Source of the DNA: Dyella acidiphila
GTDB taxonomy: Bacteria > Pseudomonadota > Gammaproteobacteria > Xanthomonadales > Rhodanobacteraceae
Assembly: GCF_014863405.1 (NCBI RefSeq)
Contig: NZ_JACZZA010000015.1
Location: 56,931-120,930, forward strand
DNA: 64,000 bases
Direction of reading: 5' to 3'
Position numbers and translations under genes: made by a program. The notes beneath the pieces were generated by a model. That model did not search any database. It saw only the letters and a list, made by a program, of their open reading frames with translations, and was not told the DNA's origin. Below, in pieces: positions 47,529-56,392 of the stretch. Every line of letters begins with the position of its first letter. The first letter of the stretch is position 1.

Positions 47529-47570
47529 GCCCCTCATCCCAACCCTTTTCCCCAGCAAAGCGGGAGAAAG
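47529..47570. repeat. Half copy of family B repeat
   Basis: One arm only (cccctcatcccaacccttttccccagc, then agcgggagaaag), diverged, upstream of murJ. The remaining rpsT/murJ gap (47416-47625) shows nothing else clear. Confidence 0.55.
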
Positions 47571-47625
47571 CCGGGCCTTCTGGCAAGATTCGCCCCCGAA
47601 CCCGGCGCCGAGACCCACACCCCGC

Positions 47626-49233
47626 ATGAAATCCCCCAGCATGCTCCGCGGCCTGCTCTCCTTCAGCAGCATGACCATGGTTTCGCGCGTGCTGGGGCTG
47701 CTCAGGGATATCTCGATCAGCCACGTGTTCGGTGCCAATGTCGCCACCGACGCGTTCTGGGTGGCGTTCCGCATTCCCAACTTCATGCGCCGCATGTTTG
47801 CCGAGGGCTCGTTTTCCACCGCCTTCGTGCCGGTGTTTACTGAAGTGAAAGAGCAGGGCACGCATGCGCAGCTGAAGGAGCTGATGTCGCGCGTGGCCGG
47901 CACCCTGGGCGGCGTGCTGCTGGTGGTGACGGCCTTGTGCGTGTTGTTTGCGCCGCAGGTGGCGACGGTGTTTTCGCCGGGTGCGGTGGATGAGCCGCAC
48001 AAGTTTGCGCTGACGGTGGAGCTGCTGCGGCTCACCTTCCCGTTCTTGTTGTTCGTTTCGCTGACCGCGCTTTCCGGCGGTGCGCTCAACAGCTTCCATC
48101 GCTTCGGCCTGCCGGCGTTGACGCCGGTGATCCTCAATCTGTGCATGATCGCCGCTGCATGGTGGCTGTCGCGCTGGCTGCACACGCCGATTCTGGCCCT
48201 GGGCTGGGCGGTGTTCGCGGCCGGCATCCTGCAGGTGCTGTTCCAATTGCCGGCCTTGCGCCAATTGGATCTGCTGACTTTGCCGCGCTGGGGCTGGCGG
48301 CACCCGGACGTGCGCCGGATCATGCGCCAGATGGTGCCGACGCTGTTCGGTTCCTCGGTCTCGCAGATCAATTTGCTGTTCGACACGGTGATCGCTTCGC
48401 TGCTGATTTCCGGTTCGCAGACGTGGCTGTCGCAGGCCGACCGCTTTCTCGAATTGCCGCTGGGTGTATTCGGCGTGGCGCTGGGCACGGTGATCCTGCC
48501 GTCGCTGTCGCGCCATCACGTGGCGACCGATCATGACGGTTTTTCCAAGGCGCTGGACTGGGGCCTGCGCACCACCTTGCTGATTGCAGTGCCGGCGATG
48601 TTCGGCCTGATGCTGCTGGCGCAGCCGCTGGTGGCGACCTTGTTCCAGAACGGCCAGTTCCGCCCGTTCGATACGCGCATGGCGACGCTGTCGGTGACCG
48701 CGCTGAGCTTCGGCGTGCCGGCCTACGCGATGGTGAAAGTGCTGCTGCCGGCGTTCTATGCGCGGCGCGATACGCGCACGCCGGTGCGTGCCGGCGTGGC
48801 GGCGCTGCTCACCAATATGCTGCTCAATGCCTTGTTCCTGCTGTTGCTGTATGCGTGGTGGGCGCCGCCGGCATTGAAGTCCGGTCCGTTGTTCGACGGC
48901 CTGTCGCGCGTACCCGGCTTGCATCTGGCGCTGGGCATGGCCAGCGCGGTGGCGAGCTATATCAATCTGCTGCTGCTGTGGCGCTGGTTGCGGCAGGCCG
49001 CGATCTATCAACGCCAGCCTGGCTGGGCGCGCCATGTCATGCGCCTGGGTGTGGCCTGTGCGGCGATGGTCGCGGTGCTGCTGCTGGGCCGCTGGTACTG
49101 GCCAGACTGGACGCAGCTGCAGGTGATCGGTCGCGTGTGGCGACTGGCCTTGCTGGTGGTGGCCGGCGGTGCGACCTACGTGATCGTTCTTTTCGCATTG
49201 GGCTTCCGCCTGCGCGAATTGCAACACGACTGA
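47626..49233 (+). CDS. murJ: Lipid II flippase MurJ
   Basis: The 535-residue polytopic membrane protein (about 14 helices) of the MVF family has SMTMVSRVLGLLRDI at the N-terminus and MRRMFAEGSFSTAFVPVFTE, with the conserved Arg/Glu residues of MurJ. It moves lipid II across the inner membrane for peptidoglycan synthesis. It is the first gene of murJ-ribF-ileS-lspA, a common order in gammaproteobacteria. Confidence 0.95.
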   Translation: MKSPSMLRGLLSFSSMTMVSRVLGLLRDISISHVFGANVATDAFWVAFRIPNFMRRMFAEGSFSTAFVPVFTEVKEQGTHAQLKELMSRVAGTLGGVLLVVTALCVLFAPQVATVFSPGAVDEPHKFALTVELLRLTFPFLLFVSLTALSGGALNSFHRFGLPALTPVILNLCMIAAAWWLSRWLHTPILALGWAVFAAGILQVLFQLPALRQLDLLTLPRWGWRHPDVRRIMRQMVPTLFGSSVSQINLLFDTVIASLLISGSQTWLSQADRFLELPLGVFGVALGTVILPSLSRHHVATDHDGFSKALDWGLRTTLLIAVPAMFGLMLLAQPLVATLFQNGQFRPFDTRMATLSVTALSFGVPAYAMVKVLLPAFYARRDTRTPVRAGVAALLTNMLLNALFLLLLYAWWAPPALKSGPLFDGLSRVPGLHLALGMASAVASYINLLLLWRWLRQAAIYQRQPGWARHVMRLGVACAAMVAVLLLGRWYWPDWTQLQVIGRVWRLALLVVAGGATYVIVLFALGFRLRELQHD

Positions 49234-49237
49234 CCGC

Positions 49238-49243
49238 TATACT
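49238..49243 (+). promoter_or_regulatory. -10 hexamer placed for a leaderless ribF transcript
   Basis: TATACT ends 6 bases before the first ribF ATG. It is followed by TGGCCG, very like CGGCCG after the nnr hexamer at 20605. No ribosome site is visible. Confidence 0.45.
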
Positions 49244-49249
49244 TGGCCG

Positions 49250-50203
49250 ATGATGAAACTGTCCCGGGACGTTGCGGGGCCGTGTCTGGCCCCCGGCGGC
49301 AGTGTGGTTGCGGTCGGCGCTTTCGATGGGCTGCATCGCGGTCACCAAGCCTTGTTGAACGACGTGCGCGAACGGGCGCAGGCACTCGGCTGCGCGCCGA
49401 TGGTGGTGAGTTTCGAGCCGCTGCCGCGCGCCTACTTTTCCAGAGAGCCGGTAGCGCGCCTGTCCAGCGTGCGCGAGAAGCTGCTCGGCTTCGCCGCCGC
49501 CGGCATGCAGCACACGCTGCTGCTGCGCTTCAACCAGGCGCTGACGGCGATGTCGCCCGAGGATTTCGTGCAGCGCGTGCTGATCGAGCGCTTGAACGTG
49601 CGCGAGGTGTGGGTGGGCGCGGATTTCCGCTTCGGCCACAAGCGTGCCGGCGATGTCGCCATGCTGGAGCGCATCGGCGCCGAGCGTGGTTTTGCCGCCC
49701 GCACCATGCCGGCGGTATCGCTCGATGGCGAGCGGGTGTCGGCGAGCCGGGTGCGGGCCCTGCTGGCGGCCGGCAATTTCGGCGCAGCCACGCCCTTGCT
49801 GGGCCGGCCCTTCGTGATCGAGGGCAAGGTGGAATACGGCAACCAGCTGGGCCGCACGCTGGGTTTCCCCACCGCCAATATCCATCTGCGCGAGCGGGTC
49901 ACCCCGGTGCAGGGCATCTTCGCGGTACGGGTCGGCCTGGGCGAAAGCGCCTGCAGTTGGCCGGGCGTGGCCAGCCTGGGCGTGCGTCCTACCGTCAACC
50001 AGGTGGCCCAGCCGCTGCTGGAAGTGCACCTGTTCGATTTCGAAGGCCACCTCTACGGCCAGCGCATGGCGGTGGAGTTCGTGGCCAAGCTGCGCGACGA
50101 GATGAAATTCGACGGATTGGACGCATTAAAGGTCCAAATGAGTCATGATGCACGTTCAGCCCGGGAGATCCTGGGCATGAACCCCACCCTGATCGACGCG
50201 TAA
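49250..50203 (+). CDS. ribF: Bifunctional riboflavin kinase/FAD synthetase
   Basis: The 317-residue protein has an N-terminal FAD synthetase (about 1-180, GAFDGLHRGHQ, GADFRFGHKRAGD) and a C-terminal flavokinase (about 185-305, GRTLGFPTANI). It makes FMN and FAD from riboflavin. Two ATGs (49250 and 49253) are adjacent. A -10-like TATACT precedes them with no leader. Four bases after its stop lies the ATG of a short leader ORF before ileS. Confidence 0.95.
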   Translation: MMKLSRDVAGPCLAPGGSVVAVGAFDGLHRGHQALLNDVRERAQALGCAPMVVSFEPLPRAYFSREPVARLSSVREKLLGFAAAGMQHTLLLRFNQALTAMSPEDFVQRVLIERLNVREVWVGADFRFGHKRAGDVAMLERIGAERGFAARTMPAVSLDGERVSASRVRALLAAGNFGAATPLLGRPFVIEGKVEYGNQLGRTLGFPTANIHLRERVTPVQGIFAVRVGLGESACSWPGVASLGVRPTVNQVAQPLLEVHLFDFEGHLYGQRMAVEFVAKLRDEMKFDGLDALKVQMSHDARSAREILGMNPTLIDA

Positions 50204-50207
50204 CGGC

Positions 50208-50282
50208 ATGAAGACCCTGCAATCCCTGCCAGTCCAGCGCACCGAGCCCGCAACCGCGGTCGCGGCGATCATTATTATTTGA
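50208..50282 (+). CDS. Putative ileS leader peptide with four terminal Ile codons
   Basis: A 24-codon ORF begins four bases after the ribF stop and encodes MKTLQSLPVQRTEPATAVAA followed by four Ile and TGA. The Ile codons are ATC ATT ATT ATT at 50268-50279. ATT is uncommon in this GC-rich genome, so three in a row stand out. Position, length and the run of cognate codons before an aminoacyl-tRNA synthetase gene match an attenuator leader peptide. The hairpins that follow support this. It is not known for ileS in the E. coli operon, so the function is inferred. Confidence 0.6.
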   Translation: MKTLQSLPVQRTEPATAVAAIIII

Positions 50283-50291
50283 CGCATCTCG

Positions 50292-50367
50292 CCGAAGCGC
50301 GTGCGCTTGCCGCCGCGCGCGGCAAGCAATAGCACGAGGCTTCGGTTCCCCCTCCAGGCATCGAAGC
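50292..50367 (+). promoter_or_regulatory. Mutually exclusive hairpins between leader ORF and ileS
   Basis: A strong hairpin GCTTGCCG/CGGCAAGC (50305-50327) is enclosed by CCGAAGC (50292-50298), which can pair with GCTTCGG (50339-50345). The latter can alternatively pair with CGAAGC at 50362-50367, so only one of the two long-range stems can form. A ribosome stalled on the Ile codons would cover the start of the first arm. No T-run follows, so control may act through ileS translation or Rho rather than intrinsic termination. Confidence 0.5.
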
Positions 50368-50396
50368 GGGCCCACCGTAGACACGGCAACCGAGCG

Positions 50397-53252
50397 ATGA
50401 CCCAGGACTACAAGAACACCATCAACCTGCCGCAGACCAGCTTCCCTATGCGCGGCGACCTGCCCAAGCGCGAGCCGGGCTGGCTGGCCGATTGGGAAAA
50501 GGTGGGGCGCTACCAGCAGATCCAGGCCCAGACCAAGGGCCGGCCGATGTTCGTGCTGCACGATGGCCCGCCGTATGCGAACGGCGCGATCCACCTGGGC
50601 CACGCGATCAACAAGATCCTCAAGGACGTGGTGGTGAAGTCCAAGCTGCTGGCCGGCTTCCACGCCCCGTATGTGCCGGGCTGGGATTGCCACGGCATGC
50701 CGATCGAAATCCAGATCGAAAAGCAGTTCGGCAAGAACCTGCCCACCGCCGAGGTGATGAGCAAGGCGCGCGCCTACGCCACCGCGCAGATCGACAAGCA
50801 AAAGGAAGATTTCAAGCGCCTGGGTGTGCTCGGCGAATGGGATCGTCCCTATCTCACCATGGCGCCGCAAAATGAAGCCGGCGAAATCCGTGCGCTGGCC
50901 GAGCTGCTGCGCAAGGGCTACATCTACCGCGGCCTGAAGCCGGTGAACTGGTGCTTCGACTGCGGCTCCGCGCTGGCCGAAGCGGAAGTGGAATACGAAG
51001 ACAAGACCGACATCGCCATCGACGTGGGCTTTGCCTTCGACGATCCGGCGGCGGTCGCCAAGGCGTTCGGCCTGGAAAAACTGCCCAAGCCGAACGGCCA
51101 GCTGGTGATCTGGACCACCACGCCGTGGACCATCCCTTCCAACCAGGCTCTGAACCTGCATCCGGAATTCAGCTACAGCCTGGTCGATACCGCCCGCGGC
51201 CTGTTGATCCTGGCCACCGAGCGGGTGGAGGAATGCCTCAAGAGCTACGGGCTGGAAGGGCAGATCGTCGCCTCGGTGCCGGGGCAGGCGCTGGGCGATC
51301 TGAAATTCCGCCATCCGCTGTATGCGGTGGATCCGGGCTATGCGCGCGTGGCGCCGGTGTACTTCGCCGATTACGTCACGCTCGATACCGGTACCGGCAT
51401 CGTGCACTCCGCGCCGGCTTACGGCGTGGAAGACTTCCAGTCGTGCAAGGCGCACGGCATGAAGGACGCCGACATCCTCAATCCGGTGATGGGCAACGGC
51501 GTGTATGCGTCGTGGCTGCCGCTGTTCGGCGGCATGTTCCTGTGGAAGGCCAATCCCAAGATCGTCGAAGTGCTGGAGCAGGCCGGTTCGCTGCTGCACC
51601 AGAACCAGTACAGGCACAGCTACATGCATTGCTGGCGGCACAAGTCGCCGATCATCTACCGCGCCACCTCGCAGTGGTTCGCCGGCATGGACCTCACGCC
51701 CAAGGACGGCGGCAAGACGCTGCGCGAAACCGCGCTGGAAGGCGTGGAAGCCACCCAGTTCTTCCCGGCCTGGGGCAAGCAGCGCCTGCACAACATGATC
51801 GCCGAACGTCCCGACTGGACGCTGTCGCGCCAGCGCCAGTGGGGCGTGCCGATGGCGTTCTTCGTGCATCGCGAAAGCGGTGAACTGCATCCGCGTACGC
51901 CCGAGCTGCTGGAAGAGGTGGCCAAGCGGGTGGACCAGCACGGCATCGAAGCCTGGCAGAGCCTGGAGCCGGCCGAGCTGCTCGGCGCCGACGCCGAACA
52001 CTACGAGAAGAATCGCGACACGCTGGACGTGTGGTTCGATTCCGGCACCACCCACTGGCATGTGCTGCGCGGCTCGCACGCCGATGTGCTGCGCTTCCCG
52101 GCGGATCTGTACCTGGAAGGCTCGGACCAGCATCGCGGCTGGTTCCATTCCTCGCTGCTCACCGCGGCCATGCTCGATGGCCAGCCGCCGTACAAGCAGT
52201 TGCTGACGCACGGCTTCAGCGTCGATGCGCAGGGCCGCAAGATGTCCAAGTCGCTGGGTAACGGTATCGAGCCGCAGGACATCATGAATCGCATGGGCGC
52301 GGACATCCTGCGGCTGTGGGTGGCATCCACCGACTACCGCTACGAGATGTCCCTGTCGGAGGAGATCCTCAAGCGCGTAGCGGACATGTATCGCCGCATC
52401 CGCAATACGGCGCGCTTCCTGCTCGGCAATCTGGACGGTTTCGATCCGGTCACCCAACTGGTGCCGGTGCAGCAGAGCCTGCTGCTCGATCAATGGGCGA
52501 TCGGCCAGGCGCACGAACTGCAGCAGGCAGTGGTCGCCGCCTACGAGCGCTACGATTTTCCGGAAATCGTGCAGCGCGTGCAGAACTTCTGCACCAACGA
52601 AATGGGCGCGCTCTATCTGGATATCACCAAGGACCGCCTGTACACCATGCCGACCGAAAGCCTCGGCCGGCGCAGTGCGCAGAGCGCGATGTACCGCATC
52701 CTGGAGGCGCTGGTGCGCTGGCTGGCGCCGATACTGTCCTTCACTGCGGAAGAAATCTGGCAGCACATGCCGGGCCAGCGCAGCGAAAGCGTGTTGTTCG
52801 AAACCTGGTACGACGGCCTGGTGAACACGCAGAACTCGCCTGAGCAGCGCCGCTACTGGGCTGACCTGCTGGCCATGCGCGAGACCGCGTCGCGCGTGCT
52901 CGAAGAGATGCGCCGGGCCGAGAAGATCGGCGCGGCGCTGGAAGCCAAGCTGGTGCTGCATGCCGATCCCGCCACCGCGGCGCGCTATGCCGCGATGGGC
53001 GATGAGCTGCGCTTCTTCTTCATCACCTCCGAGCTGCGCGTGGCGCCCTTGCAGGAGCGTCCGGCCGATGCCGCGGCGGTACCGCTGGAAGACGGCGAAG
53101 TGCAGGTGGCGGCCAGCGTGAGCGAGGCGGTCAAATGCATTCGCTGCTGGCATCGGCGCGAGGATGTGGGCAGCCATCCGGAACATCCGGAGATCTGCAG
53201 CCGCTGCGTGAGCAATGTGGAAGGGCCGGGCGAGGATCGGCGCTGGTTCTAA
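50397..53252 (+). CDS. ileS: Isoleucyl-tRNA synthetase
   Basis: The 951-residue class I synthetase has [15 protein letters not shown] (HIGH motif), the tryptophan-containing [11 protein letters not shown] of the editing domain and [10 protein letters not shown] (KMSKS). Its C-terminal zinc finger is [12 protein letters not shown]...CSRCV. The start ATG 50397 gives the family N-terminus [12 protein letters not shown] leader ORF and alternative hairpins lie upstream. It is followed by a repeat and lspA. Confidence 0.97.
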   Translation: MTQDYKNTINLPQTSFPMRGDLPKREPGWLADWEKVGRYQQIQAQTKGRPMFVLHDGPPYANGAIHLGHAINKILKDVVVKSKLLAGFHAPYVPGWDCHGMPIEIQIEKQFGKNLPTAEVMSKARAYATAQIDKQKEDFKRLGVLGEWDRPYLTMAPQNEAGEIRALAELLRKGYIYRGLKPVNWCFDCGSALAEAEVEYEDKTDIAIDVGFAFDDPAAVAKAFGLEKLPKPNGQLVIWTTTPWTIPSNQALNLHPEFSYSLVDTARGLLILATERVEECLKSYGLEGQIVASVPGQALGDLKFRHPLYAVDPGYARVAPVYFADYVTLDTGTGIVHSAPAYGVEDFQSCKAHGMKDADILNPVMGNGVYASWLPLFGGMFLWKANPKIVEVLEQAGSLLHQNQYRHSYMHCWRHKSPIIYRATSQWFAGMDLTPKDGGKTLRETALEGVEATQFFPAWGKQRLHNMIAERPDWTLSRQRQWGVPMAFFVHRESGELHPRTPELLEEVAKRVDQHGIEAWQSLEPAELLGADAEHYEKNRDTLDVWFDSGTTHWHVLRGSHADVLRFPADLYLEGSDQHRGWFHSSLLTAAMLDGQPPYKQLLTHGFSVDAQGRKMSKSLGNGIEPQDIMNRMGADILRLWVASTDYRYEMSLSEEILKRVADMYRRIRNTARFLLGNLDGFDPVTQLVPVQQSLLLDQWAIGQAHELQQAVVAAYERYDFPEIVQRVQNFCTNEMGALYLDITKDRLYTMPTESLGRRSAQSAMYRILEALVRWLAPILSFTAEEIWQHMPGQRSESVLFETWYDGLVNTQNSPEQRRYWADLLAMRETASRVLEEMRRAEKIGAALEAKLVLHADPATAARYAAMGDELRFFFITSELRVAPLQERPADAAAVPLEDGEVQVAASVSEAVKCIRCWHRREDVGSHPEHPEICSRCVSNVEGPGEDRRWF

Positions 53253-53270
53253 CGTCACCGCAAACCAACT

Positions 53271-53397
53271 CCCTCCCTTGCTTGGCAGGGGAGGGCTGGG
53301 GTGGGGTTGTACGAGCTTGCCGCGTTCTTCAGGTTCAAGGCGAGGTTGGCTTCACCCCACCCCAACCCTCCCCTACTGCACGTAGGGGAGGGGGCAT
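53271..53397. repeat. Compound palindromic repeat, family B variant, copy 4
   Basis: The arms ctcccttgcttggcagggga...ggctggggtgggg and the complementary caccccaccccaaccctcccc...aggggaggggg surround a core of about 55 bp. It is more diverged from the other copies. It separates ileS from lspA, which would otherwise be contiguous. Confidence 0.8.
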
Positions 53398-53428
53398 TCT
53401 TCGGCACGCCATGTAATCGAGTACGCCT

Positions 53429-53914
53429 ATGCACCCCAAACCCAACGCACTCCCCTGGCTGCTGATCTCCACCCTGGTGATCGCCCTCGACCAGCTCAGC
53501 AAGTGGTGGGCGCTCACCGCGCTGCAGCCCGAGGGCCTGCCGCACCCGGTGATCCCCGGCCTGCTCAACTGGACGCTGGCCTTCAACACCGGCGCGGCAT
53601 TCAGCTTCCTGGCCCACAGCGGGGGCTGGCAGCGCTGGTTCTTCGTGCTGCTGGCGCTGGTGATCAGCGGCGCGCTGGTGGTGTGGCTGCTGCGCACGGC
53701 GCGGCGCGAATGGCGCACGGCCCTGCCGCTGGCGCTGGTGATCGGCGGTGCGCTGGGCAACCTGATCGACCGGCTGCACGCCTCGCAAGTCACCGACTTC
53801 ATCCAGGTGTATTACCGCGACTGGTATTACCCCACCTTCAACGTGGCCGATTGCGGCATCACCGTGGGGGCGGTGCTGCTGATCCTGTTCGGTTTGCGGC
53901 CGCAGGCGCGCTGA
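53429..53914 (+). CDS. lspA: Lipoprotein signal peptidase
   Basis: The 161-residue membrane aspartyl protease has four predicted helices. The catalytic aspartates lie in GNLIDRLHASQVTDFI and FNVADCGI, and NTGAAFSFL is also present. It removes signal peptides from prolipoproteins at the inner membrane. ispH, often the next gene, is absent here. A terminator follows. Confidence 0.96.
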   Translation: MHPKPNALPWLLISTLVIALDQLSKWWALTALQPEGLPHPVIPGLLNWTLAFNTGAAFSFLAHSGGWQRWFFVLLALVISGALVVWLLRTARREWRTALPLALVIGGALGNLIDRLHASQVTDFIQVYYRDWYYPTFNVADCGITVGAVLLILFGLRPQAR

Positions 53915-53941
53915 GCGCGATGCAAGTTTGCGTATATCAAC

Positions 53942-53972
53942 GGGCCTGTCACGTACAGGCCTTTATTTTTTC
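53942..53972 (+). terminator. Intrinsic terminator after lspA
   Basis: GGCCTGT, 5 bases, ACAGGCC followed by TTTATTTTTT. Confidence 0.9.
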
Positions 53973-54183
53973 ACGCACATCGAGCGCGTCAGGGGCGACG
54001 GGTGATTGCTGCGGCACGGGTGGTATTGCAACAAACGTTTAATTGGCAAGGCCCGGCAGACTGGCGATTGCGCACAGTAGGTCGTATTCGGACGCGGGTG
54101 GGCAACCCGCTGCGCCGGGTCATGCCTGGGCCGGCCCTTCTGCAGGGCGTGCGGCCGGAGCGAAGGCCGTCACCTTCCAAAAA
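53973..54183. other. Intergenic leader region upstream of the pga operon
   Basis: There is no convincing gene. Short ORFs here lack any family resemblance. A small hairpin (gcgggt/acccgc, about 54099-54115) is visible. I looked for a c-di-GMP riboswitch core and did not see one. Confidence 0.6.
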
Positions 54184-54199
54184 TGTGATCTACATCACA
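54184..54199. promoter_or_regulatory. CRP/Clp-type binding site upstream of pgaA
   Basis: TGTGATCTACATCACA is a perfect TGTGA-N6-TCACA palindrome with A/T flanks. It lies about 160 bp before the pgaA start. In xanthomonads such sites are bound by Clp, a CRP homologue that responds to c-di-GMP, which would fit exopolysaccharide control. The regulator gene itself is not in the window. Confidence 0.8.
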
Positions 54200-54356
54200 A
54201 ATGGCCCGCTTCTTGCTCGACTTACCGCAAAGGCAAGGCTGAGGGCGGCCGGGGGGCGAACCGCAGCACCAAAACGGGGGATTCCTCGGTTGACTCCATT
54301 GCATGGCAGATGCAGGCGTTCGCATGTTCATTGAATTCACAACCAGGAAGCGCAGC

Positions 54357-56390
54357 GTGCCGGTCCGCCGCACCGCGATCGCTTTGCTCGTGATGCTGAC
54401 GCTGGCCGGTGCGGCCGGCACGGCTTGCGCGCAGGCGGCGGCCGACGCCGGCAGCCTGCTGGCCCAGGCGCAGGCGGCGCGTCATGCGGGCAAGCGCGTG
54501 GAAGCCCTGGCGTATTGCCAGGAAGTGCTGGCGCGCTGGCCCGACAACGCAGATGCGCGGGCGCTCAACGTCACCCTGTTGTCCGAGCTGGGGGCTTCTG
54601 CGCGCGCGCTGGAACTGGGCACGGCGCTGCCGGTCGATGCGCAAGAGCACTACCGCCTGCAGGCCGACTACGACGCCCATCAGGTGCGCTGGGCGCGCGG
54701 TGAGCCGGCCGATGCGCATCAGCCTTATGCGGAGGCCGACAGGGCCGCGACCGGCATTGAGCAACTGGCCAACGATCCGAACGCGCCCGCCGATATCCGC
54801 TTGCGTGCAAGCTTCGACCTGCTTGCCGTACTGGATCAGGCCGATCGCGCCGACCAGGTGCTGAGCCACTACGCCACGCTCAAACAGCAGGGCGTGGCTT
54901 TGCCGCCGTATGCCGAGCAGGCGGTGGCGGATGCGCTGATGCAGAAGCACCGCTCGCGCGAAGCCATTCCGTTGTACGAAGACAGCATCCGCCGCGACCC
55001 CGGTCCGTACGATCCCAGCGAAGTCGATCCGCGTATCGGCCTGGCCTACGCCTACCTGCAGGCCGGCCGCATGCACGATGCGCTGGACACCATCCACAAG
55101 CTGGCCGCCGGCGAGGCGCGCTGGCTGCACCTGCGCGATGCGCGTGGCAATGCACGCAATCAGCGTAAGGTCGACGCGGACAGCAATGCCGCCTCGATCG
55201 AACAAGATGAAGGCCTGCTCAAGACGGCTTACGACGAACTGGCCGCGATGAGCGCCGAAGCCCCCGGCAACGCCGACCTGCGCCGCCAGCTGGCCATGGC
55301 CGAGCTCGCCCGCGGCTGGCCGCGCCGCGCGCTGCAGACCTTGCATATCGCCGATACGTTGGACGAACGCGACGCCAACGCCGCGCTCGACCAAGCCGCG
55401 GCGCACCAGGCGCTGTACGACTTTGCGGCCGAGCAATCCGATCTCGCCCAGGCGCAGGCCGAAGCCGGGCGCAGCGGCCGTGTGCAGGATGCGCAGACCG
55501 CGTGGGATCGCTATCGCGGCTGGCAGTTCGATCTCACTCACGACAACGGCTGGGGCAACAGCCCCGACTACGGCGATCGCGACCAGGAAACGCAGGCGAC
55601 GCTGGCCAGTCCCTTGCTCGCCGATCACTGGCGCGTGCTGGCGATTGCGCAATACGCCACCGCCGGCTTGCCGGAGGGTGATGTTGCGCGCGAACGCGCG
55701 GGCCTGGGACTGCAGGGTTATCTGCACGGGCTGCAGTTTTATGTGGAAGCGCTGCCCTCGGCGGATCGCTTCGTGAAGCGCACGGATATCGCCGCCGGCT
55801 TCACCTGGGCGATCAACGACCAATGGTCGTGGTCCACCGACTGGAACAGCGCCAGCAACGACATCCCGCTGCGTGCGCAGTACTACGGCATCACCGGCAA
55901 TTCGGTCAGCACCGCCGTGCAGTGGCGCCCGAGCGAACTGACTTCGGCGCGGCTGGCGGTGTACCGCGATGGCTTCACCGACGGCAATCTGCGCGAAGGC
56001 TGGCTGGGCGATTTTGTGCAGCGCCTGCACACCGCGCCGAACTTTACCTTCGACGGCGGCGTGGAAGTGGGCGGCTCGCACAACAGCGAAGACAACCGGC
56101 CGTATTTCAATCCGCGCAGCGATCATTCCCTGGCCTTCACCGGCTCCCTGCAGAACCTGCTCAGCCAATACGAGGATCGCAGCTGGACGCAACGCATCGA
56201 CGTGGCGCTGGGTGCTTACCAGGAACTCAACTACGGCACCGGCGCCATGGCCAGCGTGCGCTACGGCCAGATTTTCCAGCCGCAATTCGGCCTGCGTTTC
56301 GGCTGGGGCGTGAGCTGGCATTACCAACCCTATGACGGCCGGCACGAATCGCGTGTCGTGCTGGACCTGACCGTGCATTGGGGAGAGTGA
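54357..56390 (+). CDS. pgaA: PNAG outer-membrane export porin PgaA (TPR plus beta-barrel)
   Basis: The 677-residue exported protein has a signal peptide (ending ACAQ), TPR-like helices (about 30-380, LLAQAQAARHAGKRVEAL, LGLAYAYLQAGRMHDAL) and a C-terminal 16-strand-type barrel (about 410-677) ending in an aromatic-rich strand. It exports poly-beta-1,6-N-acetylglucosamine. GTG 54357 is chosen because AGGAAG lies 6 bases upstream and it starts directly at the signal peptide. ATGs at 54303 and 54324 would add a non-signal stretch. It is shorter than E. coli PgaA (807 residues), with fewer TPRs. Confidence 0.88.
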   Translation: MPVRRTAIALLVMLTLAGAAGTACAQAAADAGSLLAQAQAARHAGKRVEALAYCQEVLARWPDNADARALNVTLLSELGASARALELGTALPVDAQEHYRLQADYDAHQVRWARGEPADAHQPYAEADRAATGIEQLANDPNAPADIRLRASFDLLAVLDQADRADQVLSHYATLKQQGVALPPYAEQAVADALMQKHRSREAIPLYEDSIRRDPGPYDPSEVDPRIGLAYAYLQAGRMHDALDTIHKLAAGEARWLHLRDARGNARNQRKVDADSNAASIEQDEGLLKTAYDELAAMSAEAPGNADLRRQLAMAELARGWPRRALQTLHIADTLDERDANAALDQAAAHQALYDFAAEQSDLAQAQAEAGRSGRVQDAQTAWDRYRGWQFDLTHDNGWGNSPDYGDRDQETQATLASPLLADHWRVLAIAQYATAGLPEGDVARERAGLGLQGYLHGLQFYVEALPSADRFVKRTDIAAGFTWAINDQWSWSTDWNSASNDIPLRAQYYGITGNSVSTAVQWRPSELTSARLAVYRDGFTDGNLREGWLGDFVQRLHTAPNFTFDGGVEVGGSHNSEDNRPYFNPRSDHSLAFTGSLQNLLSQYEDRSWTQRIDVALGAYQELNYGTGAMASVRYGQIFQPQFGLRFGWGVSWHYQPYDGRHESRVVLDLTVHWGE

Positions 56391-56392
56391 CG

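Noticed and set aside
49995..53258. Antisense ORF of 1087 codons opposite ileS
   Set aside because: Same shadow effect. The sense strand encodes an unmistakable isoleucyl-tRNA synthetase.
54002..54334. 110-codon ORF upstream of pgaA
   Set aside because: It has no recognisable family, contains the CRP-like palindrome and runs into pgaA in another frame. It is more likely regulatory DNA.
53973..54356. Possible c-di-GMP riboswitch before pgaA
   Set aside because: I looked for the conserved GEMM core and tetraloop arrangement and did not find them. Only simple hairpins are visible.
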